Source: Roseiarcus sp963816065
GTDB taxonomy: Bacteria; Pseudomonadota; Alphaproteobacteria; Rhizobiales; Beijerinckiaceae
NCBI GenBank assembly: GCA_963816065.1
Contig: CAWFJG010000002.1
Coordinates: 381,508 to 445,507, forward strand
Reading direction: 5' to 3'
DNA: 64,000 bases
A program made the translations under genes and the position numbers. The notes under the pieces are model-generated. The model saw only the letters and a program-made list of their open reading frames with translations, had not been told where the DNA came from and ran no database searches. This document shows positions 19,101 to 27,753 of the stretch, piece after piece (position 1 is the first letter of the stretch; every line of letters starts with the position of its first letter).

Positions 19101-19871
19101 ATGATTGTCGACGCTGTCGCTTCAGAAACGCTTTACGACGAGATCGTCCGGCACGGCGTCCGCTCGATCCTCGACGGGACGGTCGACGAAAAACCCTTTC
19201 CTCACCTGGTGTTTCCGGGGTTCTTTTCAGAAGCCCTCTACCAAAGGCTGCTCGCGAGCTGGCCGGACATCGACCGCTATGTCGACCTCAATGGGGCGCG
19301 CACCCGAAAGCAATATACGCTGTGGGACCGGCGCGTTGAGGCCGGCGACCCCGAGCGCACCGCCCTGTGGCGCGCGGTCTCCGACGCCCTTTCCGCACAG
19401 GAGGTCCAGGATGCGCTGCGGCGGAAGCTCGAGAGCGGCCTGCGCATCCGCGTGAAGGGCAGCGGCGAGGCGTGGCCGGCGCCGATGTATCCGCAGCCGG
19501 TGCTCTACGCCGACTTCGACGGCTATGCGATCAAGCCGCACCCCGACACACGGCGCAAGGTTTTGACCGTTCTCATCTACATGCCCGAGGACGACAGCCA
19601 TCCGGAGCTCGGCACGGCGATTTACAAGGTGTCGCCGATGGGCGTCTTCCACTGGAAGTCCTACGGCCTGGTCAAGGTGAAGACCGCCCCCTTCATCCGC
19701 AACACCGGCTTCGCCTTCGTCGTCATCCATCCGGCGCACAACCTTTTGCACACGAGCTGGCACGGTCGCGACACGATCTCGATCGACAATTCCAAACCGC
19801 GCATGACGATCCTCAACACCTACTACGCCAAGCCGCCGAAGGGCGACGAGGTCGTGAACGAATACGGCTGA
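19101..19871 (+). CDS. 2OG-Fe(II) oxygenase-like protein
   Basis: 256 residues with features of the 2-oxoglutarate/Fe(II) dioxygenase fold: an early FPHLVFPGFFSEALYQ segment, an HxD-type metal pair in YAIKPHPDT, and a distal histidine region HTSWHG near residue 225. These enzymes hydroxylate proteins or small molecules. The ATG at 19101 is the first in frame and starts a coherent N-terminus, though a strong Shine-Dalgarno is lacking. It stands alone, divergent from the double peptidase. Superfamily assignment is moderate; the substrate is unknown. Confidence 0.65.
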   Translation: MIVDAVASETLYDEIVRHGVRSILDGTVDEKPFPHLVFPGFFSEALYQRLLASWPDIDRYVDLNGARTRKQYTLWDRRVEAGDPERTALWRAVSDALSAQEVQDALRRKLESGLRIRVKGSGEAWPAPMYPQPVLYADFDGYAIKPHPDTRRKVLTVLIYMPEDDSHPELGTAIYKVSPMGVFHWKSYGLVKVKTAPFIRNTGFAFVVIHPAHNLLHTSWHGRDTISIDNSKPRMTILNTYYAKPPKGDEVVNEYG

Positions 19872-20039
19872 GGCGCGGATCGTTTGATCCGCGAGAGACT
19901 GGCCTTCGCGATGGACGCAAGGGAGCGGGACTGCTTGTGAAACGAGCTTGAACGTGTGGTTGACCCCGTACAAACGTCAGACGGATCGCCGGGAACCGCG
20001 TCCCACTGCGCTTGCGAACGCTGCAGCGGGGCGCAGCCC

Positions 20040-20702
20040 ATGAGTGATGCGGCGCGTGTCGTACTTGTCTGGGACGTTCCCGTCCGCCTCGGCCACTGGT
20101 TGGTTGCGATGCTCGTCGCGGCAGCCTACGCAACGTGGCGGCTGAACTGGATGGTTTGGCACGGTCGGATCGGCTACGCCCTGCTGGCTTTGCTGCTGTT
20201 CCGGCTGCTGTGGGGCTTCTTTGGCGGCGAGACGGCGCGCTTTTCCCGCTTTTTGGCGTCGCCGAAGGCAGTCGTTCAGCATCTGAAGTACGCGCTTCTC
20301 CGAGAACCCGACCACCAGGTGGGGCATAACCCGGCCGGCGGCTGGATGGTGCTGCTTCTGCTCGCGCTGCTGCTCGCGGAGACGCTGTCCGGACTCTACG
20401 TCGCCAACGATATCGCCGATGTCGGGCCGCTCACCGCGATTGTCCCGGCTTGGCTCGCCAACGCGATCGAAGCCTCGCACGCGTTCGTCTGGGAGGCCTT
20501 GTTCGCCGCGATCACTTTGCACGTGCTGGCGATCTTCGGCTATGCGGCGGTCAAAGGACAAAACCTGGTGCTGCCGATGATCGCCGGGACGAAAGCGCTG
20601 CCGGAAAGCGTACCCGCCCCGCGCGCCGCGAGTGCGGCGAGGGCCGTCGTCCTGTTTGCCGGCAGCGCCGCCGTTGCGGCTCTTCTCGCCAATTTGATGT
20701 AG
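20040..20702 (+). CDS. Cytochrome b561-family membrane protein
   Basis: 220 residues with four to five membrane helices and the bacterial b561/Ni-Fe-hydrogenase b-subunit pattern: VWDVPVRLGHWLVA at the start (heme His in GHW), VWHGRIGYALLALLLFRLLWGFFGG, and later helices with further histidines (EASHAF, ITLHVLAIFGY). It probably moves electrons between a membrane donor and a cytochrome c. ATG 20040 is chosen because the b561 motif begins right after it. It converges with the CHRD gene, with only 6 bases between the stops. Confidence 0.88.
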   Translation: MSDAARVVLVWDVPVRLGHWLVAMLVAAAYATWRLNWMVWHGRIGYALLALLLFRLLWGFFGGETARFSRFLASPKAVVQHLKYALLREPDHQVGHNPAGGWMVLLLLALLLAETLSGLYVANDIADVGPLTAIVPAWLANAIEASHAFVWEALFAAITLHVLAIFGYAAVKGQNLVLPMIAGTKALPESVPAPRAASAARAVVLFAGSAAVAALLANLM

Positions 20703-20708
20703 CTTCGA

Positions 20709-21164
20709 TCAGCCCTTGGGAGGGATGACCTGGCCGCGGATTTCGCCCGCCGGGTGGGACTTGGTGTGAACGTTTACATACCATTCGCCTGCGGAGAACT
20801 GCTGGGCCTGTTCCGGCGTGAGGGTGGCGCTGCCGGTGAGCGGGTTGGCGGGGGGACTCCCTTGCACGGACAGCCAGATCAAGGCCGGCCCGTTTTCCCC
20901 CTGCTTGGCCGGACCATGAAAATGGGCCATCGTGGGCGCGCTCGACAGTCCGCTATAGGGGATCTTCCACGTGACCACCCGGGTTGCCGGATCGTAGGAC
21001 AGGTCCGCCGTTCCCTTGCCCTCGGTTTCGACGGGCGGCACGCATTGCGCCCCCGAGAGCGGAACCTGGAACGAAACGGGCGCCGCCTGGATAACCGACG
21101 TCCCGCCAATGCCGAGAACGATTGCAAAAGGAATGACGGCTCGCGGAAAGCTTCTGGCGTTCAT
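20709..21164 (-). CDS. Exported CHRD-domain protein
   Basis: 151 residues from ATG 21164 (GGAGGAG just upstream). An N-terminal signal peptide (cleavage near IQAAP) is followed by a single CHRD domain: VPLSGAQCVPPVET at the start, THxHGP-like MAHFHGPAKQGENGP, and the terminal GEWYVNVHTKSHPAGEIRGQV. CHRD proteins are periplasmic or extracellular beta proteins of unclear function; the histidines may bind metal. It is single-gene and convergent with cytochrome b561. Confidence 0.9.
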   Translation of the reverse strand: MNARSFPRAVIPFAIVLGIGGTSVIQAAPVSFQVPLSGAQCVPPVETEGKGTADLSYDPATRVVTWKIPYSGLSSAPTMAHFHGPAKQGENGPALIWLSVQGSPPANPLTGSATLTPEQAQQFSAGEWYVNVHTKSHPAGEIRGQVIPPKG

Positions 21165-21417
21165 GTTCTCCTCCTTCACGCGCGGATCGCAAGCGATCGC
21201 TTTGGGCCCTTGCAGGTTGAGCGACGTCATGATCGCACGATTTGGTCTGGAATCGACAGCCCTTTACTGGCTGGACGAGTATGTGATGATGCGACCGGGC
21301 GGGAAAGGGAGACGCGTGGGGTTCGACCGCGCTGGCAAGGGCGCGCCGTTGCGCGCCTTTGCCGGCGGCGGCGCGCCGGAAAGCCGAGAGGGGCGGGAGA
21401 AAGGCGAATTTAAGGTG

Positions 21418-23104
21418 ATGCCGAACGTGTCGATCCGTGCGCGGCTGATCTTCCTTTCGGTCCTGCTGCTTGCGATCCTGGCCGCCTCCTCCGCCCTTTT
21501 GATCCGGGAGCTTGCGCGGGACTCGCAAAGCCTCGCCGAGGAGGCTGCGCTCGTCTCCGTCGTCAAGAGCGCCAATTCGGCCAGCAAGCACTTTGGCGAT
21601 CTGAAGTACTGGGAGATCGACTCGGCGGTCACCCAGCTTGTCCGCTCCCGGCAAGCGGCGGAGGCGGCGAAAGCCGGGCTCGAACTCCGATCTCAAGGCG
21701 ATCTCCGCGGTCGATCCGGCGGTCGTCACCGCCATCGAACGCGAGGTCGACACCATGGCCGATCTGGCCAGGAAGGCCGGCGTCGCCTACTCGAGCGACG
21801 ATAGCGCCGTCGGCAACGCCTTGCTCGAACAGGCCAAGAGCCACGTTGTTGATATCGATAGCGCGGTCGACAGAATCGTGGACCGGGTCGAACAGCAGGC
21901 CGTAGCCCGGCGCGACGCCTCGACGCGCCGGGCCGAACTCGCGGTCAGACTGGCGATCGTCGGCGGAATTGGCGCGCTGATGTTCGCGTTGCTCTTCACC
22001 GCCCTGACCGTGCGCTCGGTCACCGTCCCCCTGATGCAGGTGGAGCGAGGCATGGCTTCGATCACCCGTGGCGAACTCGACGTCGCGATGCCGTCCACCG
22101 GCGCTCACGAGATCGTGGCGATGACCAGGACGCTCGGGATGTTGCGCGACAGCCTCATGGAGCGGGACCGCCTGGAGCGCGAGCGTCAGCGCGCGGAATT
22201 GGAGATCCGAGCCGCGCGCGACGCCGCCGAGGGGGCTCTGCACGACCTGAAGGCGGCCCAAGCGAACCTGATCCAGGCTGAAAAGATGGCGTCGCTCGGC
22301 CAACTGACCGCGGGCATCGCGCACGAGATCAAGAACCCGCTCAATTTCGTCAACAATTTCGCCAGCCTCTCGATTGGACTGCTGGGCGAACTGAAGGCTG
22401 CGGCCGCATCCGCCTTCGAAGCGCTCGCCCCGGATCAACGCGGCGAAGTCGACGAGGTGATGGAGATGCTGACCGGCAACCTGGAACGGATCGTCGAACA
22501 CGGCAAACGCGCCGACAATATCGTCCGGAGCATGCTGGCGCATTCCCGCAGCGGCGGCGGCGACTGGCAAAGCGTCGACATCAACGCCCTGGTCGAAGAG
22601 TCGCTCACGCTCGCGTATCACGGCGCCCGAGCCCAGGATCAGGATTTCAACGTCGCCCTGGAGCGCGAATACGGCGCGGACATTGGATCGGTCGAACTCG
22701 TGCCGCAAGACATGACGCGCGTGTTTCTCAACCTCATCGGCAACGGATTTTACGCTGCCGACAAGCGCCGGCGGACAGCCAACGATGCAGCGTTCAGACC
22801 CGTGCTGAGCGTGACCACGCGCGATCTGGGCAAGACCGTCGAAGTGACGGTGCGCGACAATGGCGTCGGCATTCCCGACAACATCAGGGACAAGCTCTTT
22901 CAGCCGTTCTTCACGACGAAGCCGCCGGGCGAGGGCACCGGGCTCGGGCTGTCGATCAGCTACGAGATCGTCACCAAAGAGCACGACGGGACAATCAGGG
23001 TCGCCAGCGAAGCTGGCGCCTTCACCGAATTCATCGTCAATCTGCCGCGCCGGGTCAGAGGCAAAGGGGCGGCGCGGCCTTCGGCGGCGAGCGGAGTCTC
23101 ATGA
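21418..23104 (+). CDS. Membrane sensor histidine kinase, one frameshift
   Basis: About 560 residues. A first membrane helix (~10-30), a helical periplasmic sensor region, a second helix (IVGGIGALMFALLFTALTV), a HAMP segment, a coiled coil, a HisKA domain (H-box LTAGIAHEIKNPLNFVNNF) and a HATPase domain (NLIGNGFYAADKRR; DNGVGIPD; GEGTGLGLSI) occur in order. One extra base near 21692 splits the sensor region (KAGL/NSDLKAIS). ATG 21418 directly precedes the first helix. The stop overlaps the response-regulator ATG, so the pair is co-translated. The signal is unknown. Confidence 0.88.
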
Positions 23105-23490
23105 CCGTCAGCATCCTCATCGTCGACGACGAGCCCGACGTCGCCATGCTGTTTCGCCAGCAATTCCGGCGCGAGGCGCGGGAGGGGGCGTACGTCCTGC
23201 ACTTTGCTCTCTCGGCCGCGGAGGCCCTCGAGCGGCTCGCAATCGACATCGAGCCGCAATTGATCGTGATTTTGTCGGACATCAACATGCCGGGCATGGA
23301 CGGGCTGGCGCTCCTGCGCGAGATCAAGACCCGCCGGCCGGACTTGCCGGTGATCCTGCTGACCGCCTATGGCGACGAGGACCGGCGCCGGCGCGCGGCC
23401 GAATACGGGGCGATCGACTTCATCACAAAACCGGTCGACTTTGATTTCCTGAAGGAGCGACTGCGCCAGTTGCCCGCGCGATTGCCCTGA
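23101..23490 (+). CDS. Single-domain response regulator
   Basis: 129 residues consisting only of a receiver domain: acidic pocket DDE at residues 9-11, phospho-acceptor Asp60 in LSDINMPG, Thr in LLTAYG and Lys in TKPVDF. With no output domain it should act by protein contact or phosphorelay, as CheY/Spo0F-like proteins do. It is translated from within the stop codon of the histidine kinase gene, which is its evident partner. Confidence 0.92.
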   Translation: MTVSILIVDDEPDVAMLFRQQFRREAREGAYVLHFALSAAEALERLAIDIEPQLIVILSDINMPGMDGLALLREIKTRRPDLPVILLTAYGDEDRRRRAAEYGAIDFITKPVDFDFLKERLRQLPARLP

Positions 23491-24400
23491 GGATATCCCC
23501 TTGCTCGCTTCAGTGCAGAGTCTTGCGGTCGACGACGACCCCGAGGGCCGACGGAATCCGCAGGACAGCGCGAGAGGCGGACGTCCACGCGGAGACGGAC
23601 CCTGCACGTCCGCTTGCTCGTCCGCGTCAAGCCGGAATACACGGATGACTCCGCTTACGCAGGCTGCGCGAGTACAGCGTGAGACGGAGGGTCGTCCTTG
23701 AGGGCTATTGCGAGGAATTCGTCGCAGCCAACATGGCGGATCTTAAGCGAGACGAGCCGATCATACTGGTGAACTGTACATAACCGATGCGGGTCGAGGC
23801 GCCGTCGGGCCGCCGAGCCCATTTGCGCCCAGTCACGGAGGCAAGCCGCTTTCTTGTCAGAATAATAGAAAATATCGCGACAAATGCTTGCGCTAAACAG
23901 AATTATGGGGCAAGCTAATTTCCATGCCGCCAGTGCGACCTCCGATGCCGCCCGCATGCCTTCCCGACAGTCGCCGGTCATTTCTGGCCGGCGACCGGCG
24001 GCGACGATCGTTTTCACAACTCACTGGCCGGCGGTCTGAACGCGCCCCCGCGTGCGTGAACCCATTTCCAAACGAGTGGAAATGTGTCTTAAATGTGTCA
24101 AACAGCAGCTCGGCGGCGATCGGGAATCGAAAATCTTGCGCTCAAGCCTTTGATTTTGCTTGATCCTCTGCTCGAATCGCGCTGCCTTGCCTCCTCCGGC
24201 GGCGCGTTAAAGGCGGCCGAAGGCTCCATTTCGGCTGCAAAACGCGCAAACCGGACGCCCCAAAGCGCCTTTTCGCGCCCCTTTTTGGTTGCGTTTTCGG
24301 CTCTTTCAAACTGCAGAAAGTGTGGCGGGCCCCCGGCATTCGGGCTTCGTTTCGGGCTGGACCGCGCCAAGCTGACGCCAAGATTCCGGGAGCAACGCGC
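23491..24400. other. 910-base gap without a gene
   Basis: No frame on either strand shows coding character. Two AT-richer patches (23850-23925 and 24060-24100) stand out from the GC-rich surroundings. The first has two variant direct repeats, CAGAATAAT and CAGAATTAT, about 40 bases apart. The second holds an operator-like palindrome, listed separately. Confidence 0.4.
24063..24099. promoter_or_regulatory. Operator-like palindrome plus direct repeats
   Basis: CATTTCCA-AACGAG-TGGAAATG (24063-24084) is a perfect 8-bp inverted repeat. It runs into two direct AAATGTGTC copies at 24080-24088 and 24091-24099, 11 bases apart, about one helical turn. This is typical of a regulator-binding site. It is 300 bases before the DUF1330 gene, and no associated promoter is clear. 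Confidence 0.35.
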
Positions 24401-24817
24401 ATGATCGGCCATGTCGATCCGACCAAGGAGACCTTCGCCGCCTTTCGCGCAGACGACCGGCCAGGCCCGATCCATATGCTCAATCTCGTGCGCCTGCGCG
24501 CGCAGGCGGTTTATCCGGATGGGCGGCAGGCGACCGGGAGAGAGGCCTACGCCGCCTATGGCGAGGAAAGCGCGCCCGTGTTCGCCGCGCTTGGCGGCAG
24601 GATCGTCTGGCGCGGCCGGTTCGAGCTGATGCTGATCGGTCCCGAGGCCGAGCGCTGGGATCTGTGCTTTATCGCCGAATATCCGAGCGTCGCCGCCTTC
24701 GTCGCGATGATCCGGGATCCCGCCTATCGCGAGGCGGTCAAGCACCGCCAGGCGGCGGTCGAGGACTTGCGCCTGATCCGCCTCGAGCCGGGCGGCGCGG
24801 GGGTTGGTTTCGGCTGA
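24401..24817 (+). CDS. DUF1330-family protein
   Basis: 138 residues of the DUF1330/dimeric alpha-beta barrel type: GPIHMLNLVRLRAQAVYPDG, GREAYAAYGEESAPVFAALGGRIVWRG, then the C-terminal FVAMIRDPAYREAVKHRQAAVEDLRLIRLEP, all characteristic of the family. Cytoplasmic; the biochemical role is unknown. ATG 24401 with GGGAG upstream is preferred over the in-frame ATG at 24320. It is apparently monocistronic. Confidence 0.85.
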   Translation: MIGHVDPTKETFAAFRADDRPGPIHMLNLVRLRAQAVYPDGRQATGREAYAAYGEESAPVFAALGGRIVWRGRFELMLIGPEAERWDLCFIAEYPSVAAFVAMIRDPAYREAVKHRQAAVEDLRLIRLEPGGAGVGFG

Positions 24818-24858
24818 GTCCTCACGGTCGCTCCCCGGTCAGAATTCGGGAAACCCCA

Positions 24859-24897
24859 TGTGAGGCGGCTCACGCGACGATTGTGACGTCCATCACG
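24859..24897. promoter_or_regulatory. Tandem CRP-like sites
   Basis: TGTGAGGCGGCTCACG (24859-24874) and TGTGACGTCCATCACG (24882-24897) both fit TGTGA-N6-TCACG, one base from the CRP consensus TGTGA-N6-TCACA in each. The centres are 23 bases apart, about two helical turns, on the same face of DNA. They lie 76-114 bases upstream of the small membrane-protein gene. Binding is inferred from motif quality and duplication. Confidence 0.5.
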
Positions 24898-24972
24898 GCG
24901 GAACCTCCGGGGGCGGCGCTACGGTTGACTCCCGTGGCGCCGGGTTGCTCCGGCCGCAAGGGGGAGTTGGCG

Positions 24973-25164
24973 ATGACGAGAACCGATCAGCGAGCGGACG
25001 ACGGCGAAGCCAGGGAGCAGACGTTCCGTTTTGTGACGACTCTGATCGTTGCGACGATGATGGTGGCGATGACCGCCTACGTGCTGAGCTACGCGGTGCT
25101 GGCCCCTGAACGGACGGGGGCCGCGCATGGCGCGGCTTCGCTCTCGGCGCACATGCGCTCCTGA
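24973..25164 (+). CDS. Small single-pass membrane protein
   Basis: 63 residues with GGGGAG upstream of the ATG. A charged N-terminus (MTRTDQRADDGEAREQTFR) is followed by one hydrophobic helix (about residues 20-44) and a short polar tail. No family is recognised. The ribosome-binding site, codon use and tandem upstream CRP-like sites support it being a real, regulated gene. It converges with the aminomutase gene. Confidence 0.6.
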   Translation: MTRTDQRADDGEAREQTFRFVTTLIVATMMVAMTAYVLSYAVLAPERTGAAHGAASLSAHMRS

Positions 25165-25188
25165 GCGCGCCGACCTGGAATTGGACGC

Positions 25189-26343
25189 TCAGGCGTCAGC
25201 GAGCCGGTCGCGGTAGGGGCGGTGGATTCCGGCGGGATCTGCCACCGTGTAGCCGCCCTCGCCGTCCGGACGGATCGACGGCGGCCCGATCGGGACCTTG
25301 CCGTGGCCGCCGGGAATGTCGAGGACGTAGCTCGGCATGGCGAAACCGGACAGGCGGGCGCGTAGCGCCCGCACCAGCGCCTGGCCGTCCGCGATTGAGG
25401 TTCGCCAGTGCGCCGTCCCCGGCGCGAGATCGCCGTGGTGCAGGTAGTAGGGCTTGACCCGCGCTTCGACGAAGCTGCGCATCAGCCTGTCGAGCACCTC
25501 GACGTCGTCGTTGACCCCCTTCAGGAGCACGGTCTGGCTGACAAGCAGGATCCCCTGGTCGGCGAGGCGCCGGCAGGCGGCGCGCGCCTCGGCGGTCAGC
25601 TCGCGCGGGTGGTTGGCGTGGACGGCGACGACGACCGTCTTCTCCCGGGCGGCCAGCGCGCGCGCCATAGCGGCGGTCACCCGCTCGGGCGCGGCGATCG
25701 GCAGGCGAGTGTGCCAGCGCAGGGTCCGGACGTGGTCGATCGCGGCAAGGGCCGCCGTCGTCTCAGCGATGCGGCGCGGCGAAAGGGTCAGGGGATCGCC
25801 GCCGGTCAGGATCGTCTCCCAGACCGCGGGCCGCGCCCGAATGTAGTCGAGCGCCGCGCCGAGGGCGTCGGCGCCGAGCCGGCCGGAGCCCGGCCCCACG
25901 CGTTCGCGACGGAAGCAGAAGCGGCAATAGACGGCGCAGACCGAAACGAGCTTGATCAGCACCCGGTCGGGATAGCGATGGACGAGCCCCTCGACCGGGC
26001 TCCTCGCATCGTCGCCGATCGGGTCGTCGATCTCGGCTGGATCGCGCCGAAGCTCGCGGGCGTCGGGAATGAACTGGCGCGCGATCGGGTCCGCGGGGTC
26101 ATCCCGGTCGATCAACCGAACGAGCGCGGGCGTCAGTCCGATGGCGTAACGTTCCGCGACGGCCTCGAGATCCGCGATCCGCTCGTGCCCGGCGAGACCG
26201 GCCTCGACCAGCCCCTCGGGAGTTGTAAGGCGTGACAATGGGCGGCGCGCGGCCTCGCCGCCGGTCTCCGGACCCGCGTCGCCCGCCGGGTCAGGCGGCC
26301 GCGATGTCTTCAAGATCGTCACGGAGCGAGTGTCCTGGAGCAC
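25189..26343 (-). CDS. Lysine 2,3-aminomutase-like radical SAM enzyme
   Basis: 384 residues. The radical-SAM cluster motif is CAVYCRFCFRR (CxxxCxxC), preceded by HRYPDRVLIKLVS. The family segments TGGDPLTLSPRRI and VLDIPGGHGKVP (PLP/lysine-binding region) are present. It matches the KamA/EpmB group, which moves the alpha-amino group of lysine to the beta position, either free or for modification of elongation factor P. No epmA or efp gene is nearby, so the specific role is open. The first ~35 residues are low-complexity; a later start is possible. Confidence 0.88.
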   Translation of the reverse strand: MLQDTRSVTILKTSRPPDPAGDAGPETGGEAARRPLSRLTTPEGLVEAGLAGHERIADLEAVAERYAIGLTPALVRLIDRDDPADPIARQFIPDARELRRDPAEIDDPIGDDARSPVEGLVHRYPDRVLIKLVSVCAVYCRFCFRRERVGPGSGRLGADALGAALDYIRARPAVWETILTGGDPLTLSPRRIAETTAALAAIDHVRTLRWHTRLPIAAPERVTAAMARALAAREKTVVVAVHANHPRELTAEARAACRRLADQGILLVSQTVLLKGVNDDVEVLDRLMRSFVEARVKPYYLHHGDLAPGTAHWRTSIADGQALVRALRARLSGFAMPSYVLDIPGGHGKVPIGPPSIRPDGEGGYTVADPAGIHRPYRDRLADA

Positions 26344-26832
26344 GAGGACTCGACGCGATCGCGCCGAAAGCCCTCATCCGCCCGCTTCCGCGGGGATAGG
26401 CTCTCCCCGCGGGAAAGCGACGCCCCTCGCGGGGGAATGGGAAGACGGCTGGAACCCATGGCATCCTCCGCTAGTCGTTCACGCGCGCCCGTTCAAGGCG
26501 GTCGGCTTGATATCGATGCGCCGACCGACAGGTCGCTCAGCCGGACGGCGATCCGGCGCCTTCGCCGGTCAGCGCCGCAAGCGGCGGCGGCGACCGGAAC
26601 GTCGACCGGGTCGGCAAGGCGCGGCTTTCGCTAAAAACCAGCAGAAAGATCTATCGTTGGCTTCACTTGCGGTTAAGCGGTCCGGCGCTTCTCCGGACGA
26701 GCGACGCTACGCCAACGTCAATACCGAGAATTGCGACCGTTTCCTTTAAGACTGTGCTTATCGGGGTGGGGGCATCGTCCTTCGCGTTGCAGCCGATGGC
26801 GGAGCCAATGTCAGCTTTCGGCCGATAGAGGG
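26344..26832. other. 489-base gap with palindromic repeat
   Basis: The left part (about 26360-26430) carries a variant of the GC-rich intergenic palindrome (CTCCCCGCGGG and CCCCTCGCGGGGG arms). The remainder to 26832 has no convincing gene and presumably contains the promoter for the small genes that follow. Confidence 0.35.
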
Positions 26833-26940
26833 ATGACGATGGTTGGGCCGGTCCTTGTGTCCTACGGCGCGATCAGCGCCTTCGCCACTTGCGCCTATCT
26901 CGCCTGGGGCTGGGCGCGGGCGCGGAGGGAAGCGCTGTGA
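26833..26940 (+). CDS. Tiny membrane protein, first of an overlapping set
   Basis: 35 residues. One hydrophobic helix (VGPVLVSYGAISAFATCAYLAWGW) is followed by a positive tail, giving an inside C-terminus by the positive-inside rule. AGAGG precedes the ATG. The TGA stop overlaps the GTG start of the next small gene. No family is recognised; the layout resembles small subunits of membrane complexes, which is inference. Confidence 0.45.
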   Translation: MTMVGPVLVSYGAISAFATCAYLAWGWARARREAL

Positions 26941-27023
26941 TCGAACTGCCGCACGGCTTCCTGCAGGCGCTGTTCGCCGGACTCCTCGTCGTCGCCCAAT
27001 GGCGGCGGATGACGCGCACATGA
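26937..27023 (+). CDS. Tiny membrane protein, second of set
   Basis: 28 residues from GTG 26937, which overlaps the previous stop (GTGA), with GGAGGGAAGCGCT as its ribosome-binding region. A helix (LQALFAGLLVVAQW) ends in an arginine-rich tail. Its TGA stop overlaps the next ATG (ATGA). Unknown function. Confidence 0.4.
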   Translation: MIELPHGFLQALFAGLLVVAQWRRMTRT

Positions 27024-27107
27024 GCGGAAAAGGCCAACCGGGTCGGCCGCGCGCTCGGTTATCGGACCGGCTATGCGGAGGATTGGTTCCTCGCGCTTTC
27101 TCCATGA
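27020..27107 (+). CDS. Possible third tiny protein, frameshifted
   Basis: ATG 27020 overlaps the previous stop. If one base is removed within GCGGAAAA (27024-27031), the frame reads MSEKANRVGRALGYRTGYAE then DWFLALSP and stops at 27107; this has good codon character. As printed, the ATG frame instead runs as low-quality sequence to 27115. Removing a base agrees with the insertion errors elsewhere in the window. Unknown function. Confidence 0.3.
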
Positions 27108-27271
27108 GTTTCTAGCTCTCACCGCAGCGCCGTCCATGCGCGGGGCGCCGTGAAGGACCGGCCGAAGCCGAAGCAAACCCGAAAAGGGCGGGAGCACAGC
27201 GCCTTAGCCAACAGGTCGGGCGAAAATTGTCTTGGTCGAATCCTGCGCAAAGCCTATATGATCAACGCGAC

Positions 27272-27611
27272 GCGGGCGTGGCGAAATTGGTAGACGCAAC
27301 GGACTTAAACGGAATTTGAGTGCCCGCCGGGAAACCGGAGGCGTAGAACTGCTCAAAGTCGGGGGAACCTGTGGCATGGCAATCCCGAGCCAAACCCGAT
27401 GGACGAAGGTCCGGAGGGGAGGTGTAGAGACTAGACGGGCAGCGCCTAAAGCGGACGCCTTCATCGGGGCGAACGCCATGGCGAAGGTATAGTCCAGGCC
27501 ACGAACACAGCTGACCGCGAAGGCGCGATGCGAGGCGGCGAAAGCCGTCGTGGTAAGAAAATCCGTAGGGTCGTAAGGCCTGTGCCGGTTCAAGTCCGGC
27601 CGCCCGCACCA
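27272..27611 (+). tRNA. tRNA-Leu(UAA) interrupted by a group I intron
   Basis: The exons are 27272-27306 and 27558-27611, giving an 89-nt mature tRNA with encoded CCA (27609-27611). Acceptor GCGGGCG (27272-27278) pairs fully with CGCCCGC (27601-27607). The D arm is GCG/CGC (27281-27297). Anticodon stem ACGGA (27299-27303) pairs with TCCGT (27562-27566). The loop CTT|AAAA gives anticodon UAA. There is a long class II variable arm (27567-27583), and T arm GCCGG-TTCAAGT-CCGGC (27584-27600). It would decode UUA leucine codons. The 5' exon ends at U34, the insertion point classically used by tRNA-Leu group I introns. Confidence 0.93.
27307..27557 (+). ncRNA. Group I self-splicing intron in tRNA-Leu(UAA)
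   Basis: This 251-nt intron lies between U34 and A35. The conserved core is visible: Q-type AATCCCGAGCC (27381-27391), R-type TGTAGAGACTAGACGG (27423-27438) and S-type AAGGTATAGTCC (27484-27495, near-identical to the consensus AAGAUAUAGUCC). A P1 helix can form between exon ACTT and intronic GAGT with a U.G pair at the splice site, and the last intron base is G. No endonuclease frame fits inside. It resembles the small IC3-type introns of cyanobacterial tRNA-Leu. Splicing is inferred. Confidence 0.9.
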
Positions 27612-27753
27612 GTTTCCGCTAATCATCCTCGGCCGCCCTCCGAGCATCATTTCGGAGAAGCGATCCGCGCTCAAGTATAGACAACCCGGGTTCTCGTTGG
27701 CGGACGAACCGCGCTGGAGTTGCAAGAATTCGCTCAGTGCCCGTAGCACAGGC

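Noticed and set aside
27021..27107. In-frame TGA inside a good-looking frame, possible selenocysteine or stop readthrough
   Set aside because: A single extra base plus an ATGA-overlapping start explains the same peptide, and no SECIS-like hairpin is evident after the TGA.
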